A DNA stretch of 64,000 nt, taken from assembly GCA_027310565.1 (NCBI GenBank), contig DAIDAP010000030.1:83074-147073 (forward strand), given 5' to 3'. The notes below the pieces were generated by a model that was not told the origin of the DNA, did no database searches, and worked only from the letters and a program-made list of their open reading frames with translations. Numbering within the stretch: the first letter of the stretch is position 1; the number at the start of each line of letters is the position of its first letter. The DNA comes from Chloroflexota bacterium. GTDB lineage: Bacteria > Chloroflexota > Limnocylindria > P2-11E. Position numbers and translations under genes: made by a program. Of this stretch, positions 1-9,796 are shown piece after piece.

Positions 1-2
1 AC

Positions 3-143
3 GACCGCGTGACGATCGTGTCGCCTGGGCAGGGCATCGCGAGCGGCGACTACCTCGTGCGCTCCATCCGCGCCGACCAGACCGCGGCCGACGGGACGTA
101 CCTCACGGTGCTCGTGCTCGAGCCGTACTCGGCGGACTACTGA
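3..143 (+). CDS. C-terminal fragment of a phage structural protein (truncated by window start)
   Basis: Open frame from base 3 (DRVTIVSPGQGIASGDYLVRS...SADY) ending TGA, overlapping the next ATG (TGATG). Confidence 0.5.
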   Translation, partial: DRVTIVSPGQGIASGDYLVRSIRADQTAADGTYLTVLVLEPYSADY

Positions 144-874
144 TGGCGGGGTCGAGCGAGCGCCCCGAGCTGCTGGTGACGCTGCTGCGCGAGGCGATCG
201 AGCGCAGCCGCCTGAAGGGCATCACCGCGCAGACGCTGAGCTACGTCCCCGGCAGCGGCGTCCTCGACGTCGACACCTCGCTCTGGGTCCCGCGCGTGCT
301 CTCGGCGAAGGGCGACGTCCTCGGCTTCGACGGCACGGGGTACGTCCGCGTGCCGGTCTCGACGAACGGGGAGCCGCTGATCGCAGACAGCGCGACTGCG
401 GCGGGCGTGCGCTTCGGCGAGATGCCGCCGGCGGCGATCGACCAGACCGGCGCGAGCCCAGGCGATGCGCTCGTCGCTGGCGCGACCGCGGCCGCGCTCG
501 TCCCGCAGTACGCCGACGTCGAGATCATCCTCAACGCTGGCGGGGCGGTCGTGCCCCAGGCGCAGGTCAAGATGGACATCGAGATCCCCTTCGCTGCGGA
601 CGTCGTCGGCTGGCACCTGTACGCGGACGTCGTGACGACGACGCGCATCGACCTGTGGCTCGATAGCTACGCGAACTTCCCGCCGACCGCGGCGGACACG
701 ATGCCCGGGGCGGACGCGAACAAGCCGCAGCTCGCCGCCGCGGTCGCGGCGGCCGGCGGCGTCGCGGGCTGGTCGAAGACGCAGATCGCCGCGGGCGACA
801 TCCTCCGCGTCCACCTCGACACCAACAGCGCGGGCGCGCTGCTGACCTGCGCCGTGAAGCTGCGGAAGCGCTGA
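143..874 (+). CDS. Phage structural/tail-associated hypothetical protein
   Basis: ORF with coding-like composition in phage late-gene context. Confidence 0.6.
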   Translation: MAGSSERPELLVTLLREAIERSRLKGITAQTLSYVPGSGVLDVDTSLWVPRVLSAKGDVLGFDGTGYVRVPVSTNGEPLIADSATAAGVRFGEMPPAAIDQTGASPGDALVAGATAAALVPQYADVEIILNAGGAVVPQAQVKMDIEIPFAADVVGWHLYADVVTTTRIDLWLDSYANFPPTAADTMPGADANKPQLAAAVAAAGGVAGWSKTQIAAGDILRVHLDTNSAGALLTCAVKLRKR

Positions 875-886
875 GGGAGGGACGTC

Positions 887-1939
887 ATGGCCTGCTTGTT
901 CATGGACTCGTTCGACCACTACGCGAACACGACGCAGATGCTGAAGAAGTGGACGTCGGTCTCGGGGAGCTCGACGATCCAGCCGAGCGCGGTCGGGCGC
1001 AACGGCACCAATGGCTTCCTCTCGCAGTCGGGCGCGAACGCCATCCAGCTCCCGGTGAAGGTCCTGCCGTCGACGTACGCGACGCTGATCATCGGGGTCG
1101 CCTTCCAGCCGCTCGCGTCGATGACCTCGGACTGCATCGTCCTGCAGCTGCGCGACGCGCTCGCGGGCGGCGAGCAGCTCTCGGTGCGCTTCCAGCGCTC
1201 GACGAACAAGCTCTATGTCTCGCGCAACGGCACCACGCTCGCGGTGGGCACCACGGTCCTCAGCTACGGCGTCTACTACTACGTCGAGCTCAAGGCGACG
1301 ATCCACAACACCGTCGGCGCGTACGAGGTCCATCTCAACAGCTCGGCCGAGCCGAACCTGACCGCGTCGGGTGTGAACACCCGCGGCATCGGGACCAACA
1401 ACTCCGCGGACTCGGTGTCGTGCGGCGGCGCGACCGGCACGAACGTCCCGAGCGCGTACTGGGACGACTTCTACTGCTGCGACACCAGCGGCTCGGTCAA
1501 CATCGACTTCCTCGGCGACGTCGCGATCCAGTGCCTGCTGCCGAACGGCGACGGCGCGAATCAGCAATGGACGCCGAGCAGCGGCACGACCCACTACACC
1601 CTCGTCGACGAGACCACCCCGAACGACGACACGGACTACGTCTCCGACGCGACCGCCGGCGATCGCGACACCTACACGTACGGCGACCTGCGCGCCGCGA
1701 CGGGGAACGTGCTGGCGGTGCAGGTGCTCATCTACGCGCGCAAGGACGATGCGGGCACTCGGCAGATCGCGCCGGTCGTGCGCATCTCGGGAACGAACTA
1801 CGACGGCGCGACGCTGCCCAACCTCGGGACGACCTACACCTGGTACCCGGCTCTCTATGAGACGAGCCCGGCGAGCGCGGCCGCGTGGACGGTGAGCGAG
1901 GTCAACGCCGCAGAGTTCGGCGTGAAGCTGGTCGCATAG
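887..1939 (+). CDS. Phage tail/fibre-type protein, lectin-like fold likely
   Basis: MDSFDHYAN...; beta-rich composition typical of phage appendage proteins. Confidence 0.6.
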   Translation: MACLFMDSFDHYANTTQMLKKWTSVSGSSTIQPSAVGRNGTNGFLSQSGANAIQLPVKVLPSTYATLIIGVAFQPLASMTSDCIVLQLRDALAGGEQLSVRFQRSTNKLYVSRNGTTLAVGTTVLSYGVYYYVELKATIHNTVGAYEVHLNSSAEPNLTASGVNTRGIGTNNSADSVSCGGATGTNVPSAYWDDFYCCDTSGSVNIDFLGDVAIQCLLPNGDGANQQWTPSSGTTHYTLVDETTPNDDTDYVSDATAGDRDTYTYGDLRAATGNVLAVQVLIYARKDDAGTRQIAPVVRISGTNYDGATLPNLGTTYTWYPALYETSPASAAAWTVSEVNAAEFGVKLVA

Positions 1940-1940
1940 C

Positions 1941-2195
1941 GTGGCCGCCCGCACTTCGCAAGAACCGGCCGAGCTCCTCGTCCAGCCGACGAGCGAGAAG
2001 GGCCGACTCTCGCAGGCGCCTGTCGAGGCGATGGTCCTGCCGACCGACGAGCGCGGGCGGCTCTCGCAGGAGCCGGTCGAGGTGATGGTCCGGCCGGCGA
2101 GCGAGAGCGCCCGCGCGTGCCAGGTCCTCGTCGAGGTGCTCACGCGCAAGCCACCGTCGGGCGGGTCGTACGCGTTCATCCTCGGGGCCGGCTGA
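1941..2195 (+). CDS. Small repeat phage protein (GTG start)
   Basis: Tandem about 18-aa repeats (SQEPAELLVQPTSEKGR / LSQAPVEAMVLPTDERGR / LSQEPVEVMVRPASESAR). Confidence 0.55.
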   Translation: MAARTSQEPAELLVQPTSEKGRLSQAPVEAMVLPTDERGRLSQEPVEVMVRPASESARACQVLVEVLTRKPPSGGSYAFILGAG

Positions 2196-2255
2196 GTCCG
2201 TGGCCGCGCTCGTGTCGGCTCGCTTCCGGCGCGCGACGGTAAGGATGTCGCTCCC

Positions 2256-2513
2256 ATGACGATCGATCAGTTCCTAGCCTCCGGTGCGACAGCGCTCACG
2301 CTTTCGCTCGCGTTCCTGTGGCTGCTCGTCACCGAGCGGATCGTGCCCAAGGGCCGCCTCGACGACGAGAAGGCGAGAACGGCGAAGGCCGAGGAGCGCG
2401 AGAGCCGCGCCATCGCGGGCTGGGAGCGCCAGACCGCAGCGACGGACAAGCTCGCGGTCGCGATCGACTCGTATCGAACGGCGGTGGAGGGCCGGCATGC
2501 GCCTTCGGCGTGA
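2256..2513 (+). CDS. Small membrane-anchored phage protein
   Basis: N-terminal hydrophobic segment followed by charged coil. Confidence 0.5.
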   Translation: MTIDQFLASGATALTLSLAFLWLLVTERIVPKGRLDDEKARTAKAEERESRAIAGWERQTAATDKLAVAIDSYRTAVEGRHAPSA

Positions 2514-2688
2514 ACTGCGTCGGCTCCTGCACCTCGACCGTCTCGAGGCCGAGACTCCCGAGGACCGCGCACGTCGCGAGCGCCTGGAGCGGCAGGAAGT
2601 GCGACACCGCCGCGCGCTCGAGCACGCCGAGCAGGTAATCGCCGAAGTGCGTCGCGCCCAGCGGCTCATCGAGGGGCATCGCTCGTGA
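2497..2688 (+). CDS. Small charged coiled-coil protein
   Basis: In-frame ATG at 2497 overlapping the previous ORF; MRLRRELRRLLHLDRLEAETPEDRARRERLERQE... Confidence 0.4.
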   Translation: MRLRRELRRLLHLDRLEAETPEDRARRERLERQEVRHRRALEHAEQVIAEVRRAQRLIEGHRS

Positions 2689-3014
2689 ACCCCTTCGACC
2701 TCGTCGTCGCGATGTTCGTGCTGGCGCCGGCCGCCGGCATCGCGGCGACGGCGTATCTCTGGCACCTCTACCACTCGGACCCCGCGCGGCCGCGCTCGTG
2801 GCTCCTGCTTCTGCTCGCGCGCGGCGCGACCGCGGTGAACCTCGCTGCCCTCTACTTCGCCGCTCTCGCCGCGGCGCGCCTTCTGGGCACCGACATCCCG
2901 CGCTGGACCTTCGCCCCGACCGCGCTCGCGCTGCTCTTGCTTGAAGCCGTGCCCGTGTACGGCGCGGCGGTCATGTACGGCCGGGGCCGCGCAGAAGAAA
3001 GGAACAAGCGATGA
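2685..3014 (+). CDS. Small multi-TM phage protein
   Basis: GTG start with 4-nt overlap; about three hydrophobic segments. Confidence 0.55.
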   Translation: MNPFDLVVAMFVLAPAAGIAATAYLWHLYHSDPARPRSWLLLLLARGATAVNLAALYFAALAAARLLGTDIPRWTFAPTALALLLLEAVPVYGAAVMYGRGRAEERNKR

Positions 3015-3751
3015 GGGCGCTCGTGCACCGCAGCCACCACTCGACCTCGCGTCCCGACGGCTGGAGCGGTGCGCCGGATGAGGCCCGCTACATCGGCGAG
3101 CTCGTCGACCGGCTCATCGCCGTCGCCGCGCCGCTCGGCGTCGACGTCGTCACCGTCGATGGCGACCTTCTCGACCACCCCGAGTTCGGTGATCCGACGT
3201 ACGAGGTGTTCTGGGCGCCGCACTACGAGAGCGACACGCATGGCTCGAGTGGCTCGGGCTGGTTCTGGGGCCGGGCCGCCCGCTCGCTGACTGGGACCGA
3301 GGACGACCGTCTCGGCGCGATCTTCGGGCGCCGCTACCGAGAGCTGACCTCATCGACTGGTGGCCCGCCGCAGCGTCAGGACTGGATGACCGTGAACGTC
3401 ACCGACTACTACGGCTTCCGCCTCGACCGCGCGGTGCCCGGGATCCTCACCGAGCTCGGGATTGGCGCGCCCGGCGCCGCGGACCACGACTGGCTCCGCG
3501 CGCACACCGACGACATCGCGCGCGTCATCGCGCTCTCGATCGCGGAGTACGGCGGCCTCTGGCCGCGAAGGGAGGTGGGCATGGACAGCGAACAGGAAGA
3601 GCGGCTCGTCGACGCGATAGTCGAGACCGGCAAGCAGGTCGCGGCGTCGGCCGCCGTGTACGCCGCGCGCGTGCAGCGTGGCCTCGACGTCGAGACCGGC
3701 AAGCCCTTCGACCCGACCACCACACCCGTCGATCCGCGCGTGCGCACTTGA
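3011..3751 (+). CDS. Endolysin, N-acetylmuramoyl-L-alanine amidase-like
   Basis: Amidase_3-like pattern (VHRSHHS..., NVTDYYGFR, PGILTELGIG); followed by holin-like ORF. Confidence 0.6.
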   Translation: MRALVHRSHHSTSRPDGWSGAPDEARYIGELVDRLIAVAAPLGVDVVTVDGDLLDHPEFGDPTYEVFWAPHYESDTHGSSGSGWFWGRAARSLTGTEDDRLGAIFGRRYRELTSSTGGPPQRQDWMTVNVTDYYGFRLDRAVPGILTELGIGAPGAADHDWLRAHTDDIARVIALSIAEYGGLWPRREVGMDSEQEERLVDAIVETGKQVAASAAVYAARVQRGLDVETGKPFDPTTTPVDPRVRT

Positions 3752-3764
3752 AGGGAGACTCCAC

Positions 3765-4064
3765 ATGGACACGACACAGACCATCGCGCTCGCCATCGCC
3801 GGCGTCGTGCTCCCGGTCGTCCAGGAGAAGATCGCGGGCGCGAAGATCGAAGGACCGCCCGCGGTCTGGCTGAACTTCGCTGCCGCCGTCGCGATTGCGA
3901 TCACCGCGACCGCGCTCTCGGGCGGGCTCGGCCCATACGACCTCAGCGACCCCACCGCGTTCGTCGCCGCGATGCTCGGCAAGGCCGCCGGCATCTTCGC
4001 GCTCTCGCAGATCGTCTTCCACTCGGCTCAGCCGGTGGTCGCGAAGATCGGCGGAACTGCCTGA
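3765..4064 (+). CDS. Holin-like small membrane protein
   Basis: 99 aa, hydrophobic segments, directly after endolysin. Confidence 0.5.
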   Translation: MDTTQTIALAIAGVVLPVVQEKIAGAKIEGPPAVWLNFAAAVAIAITATALSGGLGPYDLSDPTAFVAAMLGKAAGIFALSQIVFHSAQPVVAKIGGTA

Positions 4065-4193
4065 AGCTGCCCTCGTGCGCCACGCTCCATGCCCGACCAA
4101 CTTTCCCGATTGGACCGTGGGAGGGACAATTCGGGCTGCTAGCCTGACATCCGATCCGATCGCGGGACCTGGCGATGTGGGAGGGAAGGCGCG

Positions 4194-6719
4194 ATGCCGC
4201 GTCGCCGAAACTCAGTGGCCGCCCCCGAACAGAAAGCGGTCGAGCAATACGAACACCGCGAGAAGAGACGAGCGAACAACCCGCCAGTAGGGCTCGTGAC
4301 CCCCGAGAGCGACCGCGACGAGCCGAGGAAGCCCTACGCCTATGACCCCCATTTGGATCCCCGCCTGGACTGGGCGGGAAAGGCTGAGCGAGCCTCGTTC
4401 GACGTTCCGACCGTCTCACTCCACGTCCATGAGCGCATCGACCCGAGGACGATCCTCGACGCTGTCCGAAGCAAGGAGACAGGCCCGATCCAGGCCTCGC
4501 TCTTCGATCTGCCTGCGGAGAATCCGCCGCTGCGCGAGGCCCTCGACTTCTACAAGCATCCGCATGGGTGGTCGAACCGGCTGATTGCCGGCGACTCGCT
4601 TCTCGTCATGAACTCACTCCTGGAGAAGGAAGAGCTGGCGGAGCAGGTACAGACCATTTACATCGACCCACCCTACGGCGTGCGGTATGGCTCGAACTTC
4701 CAGCCCTTTGTTAGCCAGCGTGACGTTCACGATGGGCGCGACAGCGACCTAACGCGCGAGCCGGAGACCATTCGTGCGTTCCGCGACACGTGGGAGCTTG
4801 GTTTGCATTCGTATCTCTCGTATCTACGCGACCGGCTGCTGTTGTCGCGGCAGCTGCTTCACGCCAGCGGTTCGGTATTCGTCCAGATCGGGGTCGACAA
4901 CCTCCACCACGTTCGGGAGCTGATGGACGAGGTATTCGGGTCCCTGAATAGCTGTGGAGTGATCGTTCTTCAGAAGACCAGCGGCCAGACGTCAGAGCTG
5001 CTTCCCTCGGTCGCCGACTACTTGCTGTGGTACGCGAAAGACCGCAAGCAGGTGAAGTACCGACAGCTCTATCTCGAAAAGGAGCTCGGAGTCGCGGGAT
5101 CGGCGAACTATGACTTCGTTCTCCTCGCTGACGGCACGTCGCGTCGACTGACACGCGAAGAGAAGGAAGACACCGCGACTCTTCCAAGTGGATCTCGCGT
5201 GTTCCGGCGTGGCGACCTCACATCTCAGGGCTTCCGACAGAAGACGACGGTTCCCTACACGTTCCAGGGGAAGACTTATCACCCGGGCGCCAGTGCCAAC
5301 TGGAAGACGACTGTGGCCGGACTCGATCGTCTGGCAGAGCTCGGACGAATCGACATCGAAGGTAACCGCATCGCTTATCGGCGCTTCTTCGAAGACTTTC
5401 CTGTCTATCCATTGACCAACGTGTGGACTGATACGGGCACGGGCGGATTCCAGGACCCGAAGATCTTCGTGGTCCAGACTGCGACGAAGATCGTCGCACG
5501 CTGCATCTTGATGACTACTGATCCCGGCGATCTCGTGCTCGATCCCACGTGCGGATCGGGGACTACGGCATACGTCGCGGAGCAGTTTGGTCGTCGATGG
5601 ATCACCTGTGACACCTCGCGCGTCGCGATCACTCTCGCGAAGCAACGCTTGATGACGGCCGCTTTCTACTACTACCAGCTCCAGCGGCTCGATGAAGGTG
5701 TGGCGAGCGGCTTTCGGTACAAGACCGTGCCTCACATCACGCTCGGGGGGCTTGCCAATCGGGAGCCACCGGGCGAGGAGGTGCTCTACGACCAGCCGCT
5801 CGTCGACAAGTCCAAGCTGCGCGTCGCCGGTCCGTTCACGGTGGAGGCCGTGCCCGCGCCTGTGGTGCGGCCTGTCGACGACCTCCCCGAAGCGCCGCCG
5901 GACGATGCGTCTGTGGCGCGGAGCGGCCAGACGCTCCGGCAGGCGGAGTGGCGCGCGCACCTGCTGCGCGCCGGGATCAGAGGACGAGCAGGGGCGATGG
6001 TCGAGTTCTCGCGCATCGAGCCGCAAGGCGGCACCCGTTATCTGAACGCTGTCGGTGAGACGAAGGAGGCGAAGCCGCAGGCCGTCGCGATCTCCTTCGG
6101 ACCCGAGCACGCTCCTCTCGAGCAGCGCCAGGTGGAGCTCGCGTGGGAGGAGGCGCGCGGTCTGAGTCCGAGGCCGGACGTCCTCGTGTTCGCCGCGTTC
6201 CAGTTCGACCCCGAGGCTGCGAAGGATATCGACGAGCTCGATCCGAAGAGGACGGGGATGACCTTCTTGCGCGTGCAGATGGATCCGGACCTGCTTGTCG
6301 ACGACCTGCGCAAGAAGAGCGCGGCCGATCACAGCTTCTGGCTCATCGGTCAGCCGGACGTCCAACTGCGGCGGGAGAACGGCAAGTTCACGGTCGAGGT
6401 CGCTGGCTTCGACTACTACGACCCGCGGTCGGGAGCCATCGACTCCGGCGACACCTCGAAGATCGCCATGTGGTTGCTCGACACTGACTACGACGGTCGC
6501 AGCCTGCTGCCGCGTCAGGTGTTCTTCCCGATGGCCGGCGAGAAGGACGGCTGGTCCAAGCTCGCAAAGGATCTCAAGGCTGCTGTCGATGAGACCCTCC
6601 TCGAGGCCTATCGCGGCACCACCTCGCTTCCGTTCGAGGCCGGGGGGCACAAGCGCGCTGCCGTGAAGATCGTTGACGATCGCGGCATCGAGAGTCTCAA
6701 GCTGTTGGAGCTCGCGTAG
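4194..6719 (+). CDS. mod: Type III-like restriction-modification DNA methyltransferase (Mod), beta-class
   Basis: IYIDPPYG catalytic motif preceding DLVLDPTCGSGTTAYVAEQFGRRWITCD AdoMet motif; res follows immediately. Confidence 0.9.
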   Translation: MPRRRNSVAAPEQKAVEQYEHREKRRANNPPVGLVTPESDRDEPRKPYAYDPHLDPRLDWAGKAERASFDVPTVSLHVHERIDPRTILDAVRSKETGPIQASLFDLPAENPPLREALDFYKHPHGWSNRLIAGDSLLVMNSLLEKEELAEQVQTIYIDPPYGVRYGSNFQPFVSQRDVHDGRDSDLTREPETIRAFRDTWELGLHSYLSYLRDRLLLSRQLLHASGSVFVQIGVDNLHHVRELMDEVFGSLNSCGVIVLQKTSGQTSELLPSVADYLLWYAKDRKQVKYRQLYLEKELGVAGSANYDFVLLADGTSRRLTREEKEDTATLPSGSRVFRRGDLTSQGFRQKTTVPYTFQGKTYHPGASANWKTTVAGLDRLAELGRIDIEGNRIAYRRFFEDFPVYPLTNVWTDTGTGGFQDPKIFVVQTATKIVARCILMTTDPGDLVLDPTCGSGTTAYVAEQFGRRWITCDTSRVAITLAKQRLMTAAFYYYQLQRLDEGVASGFRYKTVPHITLGGLANREPPGEEVLYDQPLVDKSKLRVAGPFTVEAVPAPVVRPVDDLPEAPPDDASVARSGQTLRQAEWRAHLLRAGIRGRAGAMVEFSRIEPQGGTRYLNAVGETKEAKPQAVAISFGPEHAPLEQRQVELAWEEARGLSPRPDVLVFAAFQFDPEAAKDIDELDPKRTGMTFLRVQMDPDLLVDDLRKKSAADHSFWLIGQPDVQLRRENGKFTVEVAGFDYYDPRSGAIDSGDTSKIAMWLLDTDYDGRSLLPRQVFFPMAGEKDGWSKLAKDLKAAVDETLLEAYRGTTSLPFEAGGHKRAAVKIVDDRGIESLKLLELA

Positions 6720-9547
6720 TGGCCACCGCGACGATCGACCAACTCATCATCAACTCCCCGTACGAGGAGCCGCGCGAGCACTGGGCCTACGATCCCGCGC
6801 TTCGGGTGTTCGAGCGGACGGCGGGCCGTCGACCGGCCGGGTTTGTCCGCGCCTCGACCTCCTCGAAGTCCTTCGACGACCCCGGGATCTTCACGCCCCT
6901 CGATCTCCCGAACCAGATTCGTCCGCGAGTGAAGGCCTGGCGCGAGGCTGGCTATCCCAACGCGACGGGCATCACCAAGCGGCTCCTCCAGCACTGGTAC
7001 GACCCCGAGCAGCGCGGCGACCGGCGCTTCTTCTTCTGTCAACTCGAGGCCATCGAGACGCTCATCTGGCTTGCCGAGGCTTCTGCCGCGGATCGTCAGG
7101 GCATCGAGGTTCCGAGCGATGGCGGTGAGTTCCTGCGGCTCTGTGCGAAGATGGCCACCGGCTCAGGCAAGACGATCGTCATGGCGATGGTCATCGCCTG
7201 GCAGATCCTGAACAAGGTCTCGTACCCGCAAGGCAAGCGCTTCTCGAAGGCCATCCTCGTCGTCGCGCCCGGGCTGACAGTGCGTAAGCGGCTCGAGGTG
7301 CTGCTGCCGAGCCAGCCGGGGAACTACTACGAGCTCTTCTCCATCATTCCGGCGGGTCTCGAGGACAAGCTGCGACAAGGCCGGGTACTCGTTCGCAACT
7401 GGCACGTGCTCGCGCCGCTCAACCCGGACGACGGACCGAAGGTCGTCAAGAAGGGTGCTGAGAGCGACGAGGCCTTCAGCCAACGAGTGCTCGAGGACCT
7501 CGCCTCGTCGCATGGACTCCTAGTCATCAACGATGAAGGGCACCACGCCTGGCGCGTGCCGCCAAAGACAAGCGCGCGCGAGGTCGGGAAAGACACGCTC
7601 GAGGAGGCGACCATCTGGGTTGGCGCGCTCGACCGGCTGCATCGGACGCGCGAGATCATCACGACCTACGACTTCTCGGCGACACCGTTCGCTCCCACCG
7701 GGAAGGCGAGCGGCGAAGCGACGCTGTTCGGCTGGGTCGTTAGTGACTTCGGCCTGAACGATGCGATCGAGTCGGGCTTGGTGAAGACACCGCGAGTGGT
7801 GGTGCGCGACGACGGCAAGCTCAGCTCCGACTACAAGTCGCGCCTGTACCACATCTACAACGACCCCGAGGTCAAGGCGGATCTCAGCCGACCCGCGAAG
7901 GCGCAGGAGCCCCTACCCGACCTCGTCCGGAACGCCTACGCCCTCCTAGGGAAGGACTGGATCGAGACGAAGAAGGCGTGGGAGGAGTGGGGGCAGCCGA
8001 CGCCGCCGGTGATGATCACGGTCGCCAACCGGACCGAGACGGCGGCACGCGTCTACAACGCGTTCATGATCGGCAAGATCCCCGGCATCGACGACCTGAA
8101 GGATCCCACGCGCACCCTGCACATCGACTCGAAGGTCCTCGAGGAGGCGGAAGCGCGCGACGAGATCGTCGAGGCGCTGCCGGTCGTGGTGGCTGACGAT
8201 GAGTCGAACGGAGATGCCGAGGCCGAGACCCCGGCGAAGCCAAAGTCAAAGAAGGACCAGGCCGAGTTCCTTCGCCTCATGGTGAATACGGTCGGGCAGC
8301 CAGGCCAGCCAGGCGCGAGCGTGCAGTCCGTGATCTCCGTGGGGATGCTCACCGAGGGATGGGACGCGAAGACGGTCACGCACATCATGGGTCTGCGCGC
8401 GTTCGACTCGCAGCTCCTCTGTGAGCAGGTCGTGGGTCGTGGTCTGCGCCGCACCTCATATGAGGTGAACCCCGAGACAGGCTTCTTCGATCCCGAATAT
8501 GTCAACATCTTTGGCGTCCCGTTCACGTTCCTCCCGCATGAGGGCGGTACGACGGTGCGCAAACCGAGTGCGCCGCCCGTTCCGGTGTTCCCCGACCCGA
8601 CTAAGGCGGCGTTCGCTATTAGCTGGCCCAACGTGGTGCGGATCGACCGCGAGTACCGTCCGCGCCTGGTGCTCGATCTCGCGAAGGTGAAGCCGCTCAT
8701 CCTGAACGCGAGCGACATCGCTATGAAGGCGCTGGTGGCGCCCGTGCTCGCTGGAAAGGCCGACTTCAGTCGACTGTCCCCGATCGACCTGCAGGAGCTC
8801 GCGCGGCAGTTCCGTCTCCAGCGGATCATCTTCGAGACGGCGCGCGATGTGTACGACCAGCTCAAGCCGACCTGGAAGGGCACACGCGAGAGCCTTCTGC
8901 CGCAGGTCATCGGTCTGGTCGAGGGATTCCTGGGCAGCGACCGACTGCAGATCCAACCGGCCGTCTATGCGCAGGATGAGCTGCGCCGTCGGCTGATCAT
9001 CACGCTGAACATGAACAAGGTCGTTCAGCACGTCTTTGAAGCCATCCACTTCGAAAACACCGAAGCGCTCGTCCCCGTCTTCGACACCGAGCGCCCGATC
9101 CGCGGCACCGGCGATATGGGGACCTGGTACACGAAGAAGCCGCGCGAGCGCACCCAACGGTCGCACGTCAACGTGTGCGTCTTCGACAGCAGCTGGGAGG
9201 CGACCGAGGCAATGCACCTCGACATCAATCCGGTGGTCAGCGCCTGGGTGAAGAACGACCATCTCGGGTTCGAGATCACGTACGTGTTCAACGGCGTGGT
9301 GAAGAAGTACCGTCCCGACTTCCTGATCCGGCTCACGAATGGCGTGACCCTGGTACTCGAAGTGAAGGGGCAGGACACGCAGGACAACCGGACGAAGCGC
9401 CAGTTCCTGGATGAGTGGGTCCGCGCGATCAACGCGCACGGAGGCTTCAGCACCTGGGCGTGGGACGTGTCGCTGTCGCAGGACGATCTGCCGGACGTTC
9501 TCGAACGCCACTGTCCCGCAGCGGCCAAGCAGATGCCGGTGGGTTGA
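6719..9547 (+). CDS. res: Type III-like restriction endonuclease Res subunit (DEAD/DEAH helicase + PD-ExK)
   Basis: Walker A ATGSGKT, NDEGHHAW, TYDFSATPF, VGRGLRR helicase motifs; C-terminal PDFLIRL...LVLEVKG; 1-nt overlap with mod. Confidence 0.9.
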   Translation: MATATIDQLIINSPYEEPREHWAYDPALRVFERTAGRRPAGFVRASTSSKSFDDPGIFTPLDLPNQIRPRVKAWREAGYPNATGITKRLLQHWYDPEQRGDRRFFFCQLEAIETLIWLAEASAADRQGIEVPSDGGEFLRLCAKMATGSGKTIVMAMVIAWQILNKVSYPQGKRFSKAILVVAPGLTVRKRLEVLLPSQPGNYYELFSIIPAGLEDKLRQGRVLVRNWHVLAPLNPDDGPKVVKKGAESDEAFSQRVLEDLASSHGLLVINDEGHHAWRVPPKTSAREVGKDTLEEATIWVGALDRLHRTREIITTYDFSATPFAPTGKASGEATLFGWVVSDFGLNDAIESGLVKTPRVVVRDDGKLSSDYKSRLYHIYNDPEVKADLSRPAKAQEPLPDLVRNAYALLGKDWIETKKAWEEWGQPTPPVMITVANRTETAARVYNAFMIGKIPGIDDLKDPTRTLHIDSKVLEEAEARDEIVEALPVVVADDESNGDAEAETPAKPKSKKDQAEFLRLMVNTVGQPGQPGASVQSVISVGMLTEGWDAKTVTHIMGLRAFDSQLLCEQVVGRGLRRTSYEVNPETGFFDPEYVNIFGVPFTFLPHEGGTTVRKPSAPPVPVFPDPTKAAFAISWPNVVRIDREYRPRLVLDLAKVKPLILNASDIAMKALVAPVLAGKADFSRLSPIDLQELARQFRLQRIIFETARDVYDQLKPTWKGTRESLLPQVIGLVEGFLGSDRLQIQPAVYAQDELRRRLIITLNMNKVVQHVFEAIHFENTEALVPVFDTERPIRGTGDMGTWYTKKPRERTQRSHVNVCVFDSSWEATEAMHLDINPVVSAWVKNDHLGFEITYVFNGVVKKYRPDFLIRLTNGVTLVLEVKGQDTQDNRTKRQFLDEWVRAINAHGGFSTWAWDVSLSQDDLPDVLERHCPAAAKQMPVG

Positions 9548-9796
9548 GCGAGGCGTCCGTGCCGGGCGTCGACGCGAGTCGGCCCGCAACTGCTCGCACG
9601 GCTTCGGACCGCGTTGCCGCTGTCACGACGAGAGGCGCGGTGCTACACGGTGAGAAGAGGCGTGGCTGGTCCGGCGACGCGTGAATCTGCGGGCCCTCAA
9701 TCTCACGGCACACGCCGCAGGTGTGCGTCGCCCATACGTACCAGGTCGTGACCTTCTCCATGTACGAAGGAACGGTCGAGGCTTGATCGCTGCGGG

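Noticed and set aside
137-2257. 706-aa minus-strand ORF
   Set aside because: Arg/Val/Ala-rich antisense of clear plus-strand phage genes; typical high-GC spurious ORF
8300-8325. GQPGQPGA repeat in Res
   Set aside because: Short linker-type repetition inside a clear gene, no further significance apparent
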